NCBI GenBank assembly: GCA_019916065.1
Contig: CM034233.1
Location: forward strand, 54,491,947-54,555,946
Length of the DNA: 64,000 nucleotides
Origin: Vitellaria paradoxa
Lineage: Eukaryota > Streptophyta > Magnoliopsida > Ericales > Sapotaceae
Direction: 5' to 3'
The notes under the pieces are model-generated. The model was not told the origin of the DNA and searched no databases. It saw only the letters and a program-made list of their open reading frames with translations. Shown one piece after another: positions 22,553-33,011 of this stretch. Positions within the stretch are counted from its first letter, which is position 1. The number at the start of each line of letters is the position of its first letter. The position numbers were made by a program, and so were the translations under genes.

Positions 22553-24450
22553 TGACTGCTTCTAAATAGGGCGTCTAAACTAACCCCCAAGTACACGGGT
22601 GTGTGGTGTAGTTTTAACTCAGTGAGTCCGAGGTCGAATCCACAGGAAACTTTGAGATTGAACACTAGGGTTTTCTAAGTTATTCTATTTACTGATTTTG
22701 TTTTAAAAATAGTAAAAGAAAATTAATTTTGGGTTTTGAAAAATTTTGATTTACTAACTACCAAATAAATAAACTAAATTGCAACAATTAAATTTAAACT
22801 AAAATGAAAGTAATAATACTACGCATTCAAGATAATTTAAATTCTTGATTCAACCTACAGATCTAGGTGAATACCTTATTCTCATGTTTGGAGGTAATTA
22901 TTATCTCGGTTTACAGCTTACGTTTAGGAAAAGTAAACTGGAAAGATTTCATCGTAAAAGCTTTAATTTCCAAAGCATGGTTTTAAAATCACATTTAGGA
23001 TAAATAAAACCGGAAAGATATCATCTTGAAAACATTCTTTGGTCTAGATCTTTTTTCTTTGATTTCAAAATATAAAGAAAGTTTTAATCACGTAACGTAA
23101 CCAGGGATTCCAACGAAATATGATTGAGGTTACACGTTTTCGAAGGCTTTGAAAATCAAAAGAGAAAGATAACAAGAAAACATATCTAAATCTATTTCAT
23201 TTGTTTTCAAAGTATTAAGAAAGTTGTAATTTTGTGTAGTTACCAGTGATTTCAAGGAAATATGATCAATTACATAAGTTTTTGAAGGTTTCAAAAACAT
23301 TAGAAAGTAGATTTAGAGAATAAGAAACATGCAACTTTTACTTTGCATGCTTGGATTTGATCACATCCAACATTCAAATAAAGATCCACCCATCATTGAT
23401 CGGTTAAGTCAAGAATGAAAATCTAGCCTAACATGAATGAAATAATAAAATAGTAAATAAAAAGATAAAGCAAAAAGAAAATAAATTTCATTGAATAAAC
23501 CAAAACACGTACCGTTCTTCGCAACGAATTAAACTTGAATCCAAAAGCAATCAATCCAAAACTCTTCAAAACTAAACTTAAAACTCTCTATGCAAATTTA
23601 TTTTAATAAAAAAATTAACGTAAAAATTACAGAGAAAAGCGTAGGTGAAAAAGTCCCCCCGAATGGCCGTACACATTCTTATATATAAGCAAGAAAGAAA
23701 ACCCTAAAAATTAATATAAACGTGTAGATCAGCCTGCTGTGGTCCAGACCACTTGTGGGGGTGTCCGGACCACAGTGTACTTCCTTTTCAATTTGTGTCT
23801 TGCTTCTAACAAATTTTGGTTCTCAACTTCTGATGCAATTTTGACCTTGAAGATGATGGATAAGTTGTAGCTCTTTGAGTCTTCTTTCCAACTCAAAAAG
23901 AATAAGGTCAATCCGAGTTGTGAGTGAAAAGAGAGGGTCAAAATACTGACAGGGTGTCAAGCTAAATCATCCGAAGAATTTCAAATTGTGCAACTTTGTA
24001 AGCTGATTTCGGGGTAGATGGAGACTTTCTTTTGGACTTGGGCTCTTCATGAAAATTGTAGGTAAGGATGTGTACTTGATTTTAGGTTTTTGAATCATCT
24101 CAATTGGACCCCGGACTTAAGATATGCCCCAAATCCTACGGTGATCAGGATTTGTCTAGCTTCCTGGCCCTAACTTTTAGGCAATCTTTCAAGGCCCAAA
24201 CGAACTCCAATTTTGTCCCATAATAGCTTTCTGAAAAGCTTGGGATGTCCACTACAACTCTACTGAAGACCACTTTTAATTTCTAGAACTCCTTCTATGT
24301 TAATATTGTGCATCTATCTCGCTCCAACAAGCTATTTGGTTATATTTTTCTACTAAAACCTGCATAAATAAACGAAGTAACATAAATAAACAAAATTAAA
24401 CTAAAACAAATATATTAAAATATAAATTATCAGAATTAGCATAAAAATCA
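22553..24450 (-). repeat. Element D 5' LTR
   Basis: The LTR ends GCAGTCA at 22553 on the minus strand and shares R/U5 and part of U3 with the Athila LTRs of E and the solo copies. TATATAAG lies at 23680-23688, with GGTCCAGACC and GTCCGGACC at 23741-23768 upstream of it. Beyond about 23970 its U3 no longer matches the other LTRs. The start is placed at TGATTTTTATGC (24450) by expected length, without a second copy to confirm it. Confidence 0.6.
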
Positions 24451-24582
24451 AGAATTAGATGTAAGGCTATGTATATAGCCATTGAAGAAGTTGAATAGCA
24501 GTATCAGTTATTTGTCCATCCCTCTCTTCCTTTTTTGTCTGTTATTCCCCCCCTTTTCTCTACTCAAATTTTATTATATTAT

Positions 24583-24601
24583 TGGTATCAGAGCTGGTTC
24601 C
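24583..24601 (+). other. Chromovirus primer-binding site
   Basis: TGGTATCAGAGCTGGTTCC matches the 3' end complement of initiator methionine tRNA, the usual primer of plant chromoviruses. Confidence 0.88.
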
Positions 24602-24605
24602 AACC

Positions 24606-25600
24606 ATGGACACCCATGGCAAGACTAATGCAGAATTCCGCAATGAAGTCAATGAAATCTTAGTATGACATGAATCAAGCTTTGATCAAGTTAATGCTGC
24701 CTTACAAACAGTGTTAAATGAGCTTCAAGCTCTTCGACATCTGCACAATCCAAACACTAGCCAGGCTAAAACAAACCCATTTGCACGTGAAGGTACTTCT
24801 CATCATAACACCACAAATGACCATCCCATCAACACCTCAAATTATCCTTCCCGAGGTTCAACGGAGAAGATCCAACTGGTTGGGCCTACAAGGCAAAACA
24901 ATATTTTGATTTTAAAAATATGGGCCTGACCAACAAATTTAACTAACAACTTTCCATTTAGAGGGCATTGCATTGCAATGGCACAGATGGTTGATGAAAT
25001 TTTGTGAATCGCTCACGTGGGAGGAGTTCACCAAGGCGGTACTACTCCATTTTGGTCTAATTGATTACGAGGATCAGTCAGAAGCCTTGAAGCGCTTTAA
25101 GCAAACGTCAACTGTAGCAGCTTATCAGAAAGCTTTTGAAAAGCTTTCCAACCAAGTTGACGGCTTGTCTGAAAGTTCTTTAATTGGTTGCTTTGTTGTA
25201 GGACTCTGGGATGACATTCGCTTAGATGTAAAAATTAAACAGCCCCACACTCTGGCAGATGCAATAGGAATGACTCGGCTGATTAAGGAACAAAATCAAT
25301 TACAAAAGAAACCATGCAAATTGTTTTACCCCCAACTAGCTTTTGTGACACCAAGGACAACACCCAACTCAACAGCCTGTGTACTGGGCCCCCTGCCAAA
25401 CCATACGCTGAATCCAAGTTCAAATACTCCGCTGCTTTCCTTTCATCGAATGACTAACCAAGAGGTGTGAGAATGTCGAGAGAAGGGATTATGCTACTCT
25501 TGTGATGAGAAGTTCGCTCTGAGCCATCACTGTGAACGACCATAATTATTTGCGATAGAAGATTCATCAGACCCAAGCCTCAAGGATATCAAGGATGCTT
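24606..25600 (+). pseudogene. Chromovirus gag
   Basis: The first ATG after the PBS starts MDTHGKTNAEFRNEVNEIL, soon hitting a stop. The frame regains the capsid core as ALQWHRWLMKFCESLTWEEF, then LKRFKQTSTVAAYQKAFEKL and CFVVGLWDDIRLDVKIKQP, the common plant chromovirus gag. A frameshift in the 24840-24960 region removes the segment before it. The zinc knuckle CYSCDEKFALSHHC lies near 25495-25540. Confidence 0.85.
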
Positions 25601-25652
25601 AACAAGAACCAAAACTCAATAAGCAATACTTGAGATTTCTTTTCATGCAATT

Positions 25653-25946
25653 GTGGGAACTGATCATCCACAAACAATTCGTGTGTTAGGCAAGATGAAA
25701 AACAAGAATGTGACTGTGCTAATAGACAGTGGCAGCACACATAACTTTATCGATCAAACCATAGTCTCCAAGTTTGGATTACCAGTGATTCGGGACAAGA
25801 AGTTTCAAGTTATAGTGGCAAACAGAGTGAAGATAGAATGTGATGGGCAGTGTCAGGCACTCACCCTCACCATTCAAGGTCATTCCATCATAGTGGACTA
25901 CTATGTTTTTCCTATAGCGACATGTCAGTTGGTTTTGGGTGTTTAA
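25653..25946 (+). pseudogene. Chromovirus aspartic protease
   Basis: The frame contains VTVLIDSGSTHNFIDQTIVS, with the catalytic D-S-G triad in place, and QLVLGV at the end where GxxWL is expected; a stop follows directly. The domain itself looks intact. Confidence 0.83.
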
Positions 25947-25994
25947 TGGCTTGAAATTCTCGGGCCGGTTGAAGCCAACTACAAGCAGCTAACT

Positions 25995-27480
25995 ATGACC
26001 TTCAAGGTTGGAGGGGTTTCTCCTGCTTTCCAAGGATTACTATGTGCCGACATCGAGGCTGTAACTGACAAGGAATTTAACAGCATACAAGGTATTAGGC
26101 TTTTCTTCCAAATAATTCCTATAATTAATAATAGCCAACTTAATTCACATCCACCAGACATGGCCCACCTCTTAGCTGAATTCTCTCATGTGTCTGAACC
26201 ACCCACGGGTTTGCCTCCAATGCGGTCACACGACCATCATATTCCATTGAAGCCAAACACTAGAGCTGTGAGTGTGAGGCCATATCATTACCCTTACTAC
26301 CAGAAAACTGAGATAGAAAAGATGGTGAAGGAGCTTTTGCAATCTAGGTTGATTCGGCCTAGTCATACCCCGTTCTCTTCACCAGTTTTGCTCGTAAAGA
26401 AAGCCGACTGGGTTGGCAGTTTTATGTGGACTATCGAGCCTTGAACGACATCATAGTTAAAGATAAATATCCAATTCTAGTGATTAACGAACTACTAGAT
26501 GAGCTTCACAGAGCCAAATGCTTCTCCAAATTAGATTTAAGGGGTGGCTAGCACCAAATTCGAGTGCAAGAGGATGACAATTCGAAAACAACTTTTCGGA
26601 CGCACAAAAGGCATTATGAGTTTGTAGTGATACCATTTGGCCTCGCAAATGCACTGGCAACCTTCTAAAGCCTCATGAACGATATCTTCCATCCTTATCT
26701 TCAGAAATTTAATTTGGTTTTCTTTGATGACATACTATTGTATTCAAACTCATGGGAAGACCATCTCACACATTTGAAAATTGTTTTAACAGTCCTATCA
26801 GCTAACTATTTGAGGGCAAAAGAATCGAAATATCGATTTGGTGTTTCACAGGTCAAGTACTTGGGACACATAATTTCAAAGCAAGGTGTAGCAGTGTATC
26901 CAACCATAATTCAAACTGCCATTGAGTGGCCTACACCATCAACAACAAAAGGAGTCTGTGGGTTTCTCAGTTTAGTAGGGTACTACTGAAAATTTATCCA
27001 TAATTTTAGATGCACTGCGGCTCCTTTAACAAGGCTTTTGGCCAAGGATGGATTTCAATGGAATGAAGCAGCAGAGATTGCCTTCAAACAATTGAAAGAG
27101 GCATTAACTTCACCACCAATTTTGTGCCTGCTTGATTTTTCCCAACGGTTTGTGGTTTAATGTGATGCAAGCAGAATTGGAATTGGTGCAATCCTTACCC
27201 AAAACAATCGACCCGTGGCATATTTTAGGGAAGCATTGAAAGGTTCGGCTTTGGCACTATCCACCTATGAGAAATAGATGTTGGCTATTGTTAAAGCAAT
27301 TAAGGAATGGCATCCATATTTGCTTGGGAAACCATTTACAGTTCACACTGACCAAAAAAAGTCTTAAGTACCTACTGGAGCAACGAAAGTGCACCAACAC
27401 AAGGTCAATGGCTACCAAAGATTCTTGTTATAATTATGAAATTGAGTATAAAAGAGGGCCTGAAAATCAAGGTGCGGATT
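25995..27480 (+). pseudogene. Chromovirus reverse transcriptase and RNase H
   Basis: RT starts with HHIPLKPNTRAVSVRPYHYP and [21 protein letters not shown] frameshift near 26420 is followed by [17 protein letters not shown], a stop, [20 protein letters not shown] and the catalytic LVFFDDILLYSNSWEDHL (about 26713-26770). RNase H follows with AFKQLKEALTSPPILCLLDF, CDASRIGIGAILTQ and, after a frameshift near 27355, a diverged end reading ENQGADSLSHV (about 27460-27490). Confidence 0.86.
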
Positions 27481-28970
27481 CCTTGTCACATGTAGTTGAA
27501 TTTCAATTTTTATTTATTTCTATACCACGTGTAGAATGGTGGCCAATGCTCCAAAAGGAAGTCAAACAACACTCATTTTATGAGGAATTGATAAAGAGAA
27601 GTCCCTGTCAGTCCACCTATAAACTGCTTCAAAGAGATGGAGTATGGCTCAAAGGCAACAAAGTTTTATTGAGCCCTACGTCTACCATGGTTCCAAAGAT
27701 AATTGAAGATTGCCATTCATCACCTATTGGTGGGCATTTTGGGTTCCATAAAACCCTCTCCCATATCAAGCACAGCTTCTTTTGCTCGAATATGCATCGA
27801 ATGGTAAGGGAATTCTTGCAAAAAAGTGATGTTTGTCAATGGTTCAAGACAAATTGTGTGAGGCCAGCTGGATTACTTTAACTGCGACCAGTTCCAAACC
27901 AAATATGGACTAATGTTTTGATGGACTTTATCGAGGGATTACTACCTTCTAATGCATATACTGTCATTATGGTAATTGTCTATCGATTGACAAAATATGC
28001 CCAATTTGTAGTTTTTAAACACCCGTTTACTGCTGTGACTTTTGCCAAGGCTTTTATCACCTACGTGGTTTGGCTACACGGAATTTCGACATCAATTGTT
28101 AGCGATTGAGACAAGGTATTTATTAGTTCCTTTTTGGAGAACATTGTTTCAGTTGCAAGGAATCAAGTTGTGTATGAGCTCGAGTTATCACCCAGAATTT
28201 GACGGTCAAACCGAAGTGGTAAATCGAACTTTGGAGCAGTATTTACGATGATTTGCCAGTGACCAGCCGCAAAAATGGGTTGAATGGATTCCCTAGGTCG
28301 AGTTTAGCTACAATATGACCACTCATTTCTCTACCAAGATGACACCCTTCGAAGCTGTCTATGGCATTTTGCCGCCAAATCTATTAACTTATGTACCTGG
28401 AACGTCTCGTGTCCAAGCAGTAGAAGAATACCTATGTGATCGAAATGCCATTCTATGTAAGCTGAAATTGATCTTCTACTGGCTCAGGATCGAATGAAAT
28501 GTCAAGCAGATCAACATCGGCACGAGGTCTCATTCAATGTGGGAGACTGTGTATTTGAAATTACAGCCTTATCGACGGACTTTGTAGCTTTCCGAGGTTC
28601 AATGAAGCTCGCCCCATGTTTCTTTGGTCCATATCAAATAATTGAAAAAGTGGGTACAATGGCTTATCGCTTCGCTTTGCCTCCTAGTTCTCAAATCCAT
28701 AATGTGTTTCATGTTAGTTTGTTGCGAAAGCATTTGGGATCAATTACACCTGTCTCTATTCAGCTACCCCTGGTTTCAGATACTTCTACCATCCTTCCAC
28801 AACCAGAAGCTATCTTAGACTGTCGTATAATTCATAAAGGAAGATACCGTCTGAAGTCTGAAATCTTGGTTAAATGGCAAAGAACATTAGCGGATGATGT
28901 AACCTGGGAAAATGAATGGCGCTTTACCAAGTTATATCTTGATTTTATCCTTGTGGACAACGATCTTTAA
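27481..28970 (+). pseudogene. Chromovirus integrase with chromodomain
   Basis: The HHCC zinc domain reads HSSPIGGHFGFHKTLSHIKH with a later C-x2-type pair degraded (SDVCQWFKTN). The core gives VLMDFIEGLLPSNAYTVIMV, TSIVSD and SSYHPEFDGQTEVVNRTLEQ. Stops lie near 27880 and 28108. The C-terminus from about 28780 reads ILPQPEAILDCRI and EILVKWQRTLADDVTWENEW, a chromodomain, which directs chromoviruses to chromatin. The stop is at 28968-28970, next to the polypurine tract. Confidence 0.87.
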
Positions 28971-28986
28971 GTGGGGAGGGGGGGAA
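28971..28986 (+). other. Chromovirus polypurine tract
   Basis: GTGGGGAGGGGGGGAA lies directly before the LTR start TGATACAAGCC and primes plus-strand DNA synthesis. Confidence 0.9.
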
Positions 28987-29189
28987 TGATACAAGCCACT
29001 ATTTACGAAGCCATGTAAACTGACGTACTCATGTAATGGGAAGACTTAGCCTTAGGTTGTTTTATCTACTCTGTTATTTGTTCTGATTTATAACTTAGTG
29101 ATAGTTTAGTGGTAATCATGGTTGTTAGTTTTTTTCCTATTCTTCAGTTTTCCTATTAGATAGCATTATTGGTTAGGTTTTTTCCTAGC
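28987..29189 (+). repeat. Chromovirus 3' LTR, 5' part only
   Basis: It starts TGATACAAGCCAC after the polypurine tract and runs until CCTAGCC, where Athila LTR sequence (CCTTGATTCGTTGAAT) begins. The matching right-hand part of this LTR is present only at the other end of the element. Confidence 0.75.
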
Positions 29190-29870
29190 CTTCCTTGATT
29201 CGTTGAATAAAGAAACCAGGGTTTACGCTAACATGCTTTTAAAAGAAACGAAAACAACAATTGTGCACATAGATTACTAATCCAAAGAATAAATTGAAGA
29301 GATAATATTATTAAAAAGAAAAGTGAAGCAAAACATACTCTGAAGGTGAATTTGAAATGCAATGAAAAGTAACAACAGCTATAATGAATCCTACGCAAAA
29401 TCAGCAAAGCTTTAAAAGCATTCTTCCAACATTGAAAATCTCCAAAAAGCCCTCTAAACTCTCAAGAAATATGAAAAACTAAAGTAGGGTTGATCATCTG
29501 TTTCGACCATACATCACAATATATATAGGTGCTAACATAAAACCCTAAAAGAAGCTAAATTAATTTTGCACGGCCACACACTGTGGTCTGAACCACCCGA
29601 CGGGGTGTTTGGACCATAGAATCTTGTCTTCTCAGGTTCTTCTACCTCCTTCATGTCGAGTCTTTGACTTGGTCTAGACCATCCGAGGGGGTGTCCAGAC
29701 TACAGCATCCTCTTCATTCTCTAGGCCACTTTCATCACTGCTAATCTCAATTGTTTCGCCATTTTCCTTGCAATTAAGAAAATAAACACCATAAGTAATA
29801 ACATAATAATAAAAATCCAAAATTAATCACTTAAATGCATCAATGAATGTCAAAATGACGAGTTACCCCT
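29190..29870 (-). repeat. Element E 3' LTR-like fragment
   Basis: Minus-strand LTR sequence closely related to the E 5' LTR (48015-49542), covering its U3 and R-proximal part. A TATATAT box lies at 29518-29525, with GGTCTGAACC, a GGACC motif and GGTCTAGACC blocks at 29582-29705. It is truncated at 29190 by the chromovirus. Its outermost bases differ from the first roughly 37 bases of the 5' LTR, so it may come from a sibling element or have been altered there. Confidence 0.7.
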
Positions 29871-30443
29871 TAACTTGAACGTTGCTAGTCCCTAGCAATG
29901 CCTTTATTGAAATGAAATGAAACTACTATCCTATTTCTCTTTTCGTTGGAAACATGGCTACACTTAGCTACGTGTAGCAAGCTCTTTAAACCCCTAGGTT
30001 CCCCCTAGTGGACGAGTAAGGTCTCGTGATGGTTTGCAGTGGATGGACAAGTAAGGTCTCATGATGGTTCGCAGTGGATCTTCCCACAAAATTCCTAAAC
30101 TAATCTAATGGACGGTAATTATCATTTCAACAACTCCTGATTTAAGTTCAATATGAATTAGGTAACAAAATTTTAAAACGTCATATAAAATCTCTTAATG
30201 TGTATTTAACTCACCTACTTTTCAATCATCTTATTTCAAACATGCCAATTCATATCATTCAATCAAAATAGTCATCAAACATACTCAAAAGACTGCGGTC
30301 TCGACTTCAAATCTCACCAAGTTGTTCATTCAATTAGAATGAAGTCACTCAAGAAAGGTTACTCTCATGGTTCATGCAAGATTACAATATCAAATAAACG
30401 TAATCAACCAATCAAAAGATGACTAAAAGAATTAAAGCATAAA
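29871..30443 (-). other. Element E 3' UTR, distal part
   Basis: No supported frame. CCCCTTAACTTGAACG near 29870-29885 gives a short purine run on the minus strand, the likely remnant of the polypurine tract. A GGACGAGTAAGGTCTC-type word is repeated at about 30012 and 30043. The same non-coding region resumes at 37023 after the inserted LTR. Confidence 0.5.
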
Positions 30444-30699
30444 GTGTTTGTAATATCCCAAATTTTCATATTAGTGTAATTTGATGGTTTTTAACATGTT
30501 TGAGCATGATAATATATTAATTAAGTAATATTAGTCATTAGAGATGAGTTAGGGATGTGAATTTTGGAAGAAACGGGCAAAATAGCTCAAAAGTCAACAT
30601 TTTGACTTGACGGCATGCAGAGGGGCGCCCGAGGTAGTAGAGGGGTCCCCAAGGCTCTAGGACAGGCACCTATGGTCCATGAGTGGTGCCCCACTTGTG

Positions 30700-32220
30700 T
30701 AGACAGTTGCTTGTTCTTGTTTAATTACCTCACTCCAAAATAAAAGCTCAAATGAAAATTCAGATTATAAATTCAAATTTAAAGAAAATGTTAAGTGAGG
30801 TAAATCAAGACAAGTTTTCCCCCAAGTGCAAGGTGTGGTTGAAGCACAAAATAACTGGTAAGTCCCAGGTCATTTCCACAGGGATCTAGGGAGTAATGAA
30901 GTGAATGACTCTAATGGAGATTAATTTGGCAAAACACAACTCACAGAAAAATGTGAAACAGAAAATTAAAATCTGATTTGGTTGGTTGATGATTTTGAAC
31001 TAATTTTCCAAAAGCAAAGTGAATTTAAACTAAAAGATTAAGTGATAAAAAAGGTTGAGCAAGACAAGTTTAATACCAATCCGAATGAATTTCAAGTGCC
31101 AAGAGTTTATAAATTTACCAAATCAATTTGTACTGATTTTTGAGAAAATTAATTTCAATTGAAACAAACCATGGATTAAACATTCAATGTGCATAACCTA
31201 TTTTAAGGACAATAGGAGTTCTAATTCTAGCAACCCACATACAACAATGTCATGAGAGTTCTAAGTTAAGCAACACCTATGAACTCATCAATAGGATATA
31301 CAAAGTTGGATTAATCGGGTCTTGAATCAATGAGTTCTAAGACACCCAGCTGCAAATTGACTTGATAACCATAAGAACTCAAAGTAAATCCATTAAGTTC
31401 GGCCACTTGAGATTCATTGGAAGGGCATTACCCTTGCCTTGGCCCAAGAAGACTTAGCCGAGCATGTTAAAAAGAAGAAAAACAGAAATGGAAATCTGAT
31501 TGGAAGACATTGCAATCTGAAATTGAAAGTTAAATGGATTTAGAACTGAAAATCTGATTACAGAAATTGGAATGAATTCAAAATGTAAATCTCAAAAACT
31601 CCAATGCTGAATTGAAATTCCAATGTAAAACTATGAACTCTCAATGAATTTCTCTCCAAAACTCTCTCTACAAAATCTGAATCTCTTTCCGAATCTCCTC
31701 TCTGTTTTTTTTCGTGTGTCTCCACTCCACTTCTCCCTTCCTTCTCTCTCTCCTCTCCTTCTCTCTCCTCTAACCGAATGTTGTCCTCATGATGGCTCCT
31801 TCTCTCTCCTATATCTTTTTTTCCTGATTTGCCTTCCCTGGATTGCTAGTTACATCACATGGGGAAGTTGGGGTCACATGGAATTCGTTGCTGTGAAGAA
31901 GCTTATATTCGAATACAGTAAAACCATATTCGAATATGATCCTCTGCTGCAGAAACTTCCAGAATAGTGATTCTGATCTCTTTGCATTGATTTCAACTGA
32001 ATTTTCTTCTTCTTCTGAAATAGCTTCAATCCTTTGATGTGTTGTGCAGCATGCTTTCTTCTCAACATCCTCAATGTAGCTCAATTTCTTGTTTTTGTGA
32101 TGGAAATCAACACATATTCCACTTTGGAGATATGGAGATGAAATCTGCACAAAACATAGATTTTATATCTTTTTATGATGTGTGCAAGTGTAATTTGAAT
32201 ATATAAATATGTAACAATTG
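30700..32220 (-). repeat. LTR of another Ty3 family nested in the solo LTR
   Basis: The left part contains CCCCCAAGTGCAAGGTGTGG and GTCCCAGGTCATTTCCACAGG, which match the end regions of Athila/Tat LTRs read on the minus strand. The middle (31620-31830) is a CT-rich leader. No internal element sequence is attached, and I could not define ends or a target duplication precisely. Open frames on both strands here look like chance. Confidence 0.5.
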
Positions 32221-33011
32221 ATGTCCAATCAACAGTCAACGGTATAGTGTTCTCTAGTTTTTTGGTCGAGAGCGAACCTAAACTCTAGGTTTGTAGGGTA
32301 TGGGAAAGGTGACTAGGCTGCTGTACAATGCTTGGGGGTTAAGCCAAGCTTGTATATATGTATATTTGAGGAGAGAAGGAGAGAGATTTTTGGGATATTG
32401 GAGGAGAACTAGGAGAGGAAATGGAAACCAAGGAAAATTTTGAAAGGTTGGTAAGTTGCTCAAGCCCTAACCAAATGTAAATTAATTTCAAGGGATTGAA
32501 ATTGAGTTCTTAAGGAACATTTTCATGTATTTTGTTTGTTGTTTGGATCATAGGGTGAAGAGATCAATCAAGTTAAAGTTGGGAGCCAAAATCGGGAATT
32601 CATCACTTCACTTGATCCACTTTGTTCAAGTTTAAGGTAGGGATTTCTAGACTTATTTTAGCATATATGATATGTTTTTGAGCTAGTAAATATTTTCATG
32701 AAATTTATTTAAGATTTGGAAACCATGGAGATGGAATTTGCATGGACTGATGGATGTGTATATATATAAGCATAGGTAGAATCAAGATTTTTGTATTGAA
32801 GAAATGAATGAATTAAAACTTGTTTTGATGGACTTTTTAGAGTTTTCTAGGTCCTAAACAACTTAAGAAAATGAGGTACTAGGTTAAATATTAGATTTGG
32901 TAAAGTTTGGAACCTAAAAACATGAGCTAGAGCTTGAACCGAAACAGAGTAACATTCTGGACAACAGATGGGCGTCCATGAACTTATGTGGGGCACCCAT
33001 GACCCTTGAGG

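Larger units (their letters stand above)
24460..29189 (+). mobile_element. Ty3 chromovirus, both LTRs truncated
   Basis: Plus-strand element with gag, protease, RT, RNase H, integrase and a C-terminal chromodomain. Only the last roughly 105 bases of the 5' LTR (to 24566) and the first roughly 200 bases of the 3' LTR (28987-29189) remain. Coding sequence has several stops and frameshifts but all domains are easily read. The exact chromovirus lineage is not determined. Confidence 0.87.

Noticed and set aside
31644..31967. Open frame rich in S, L and P
   Set aside because: It lies in a CT-rich LTR leader; low-complexity translation, and the opposite strand is also open.
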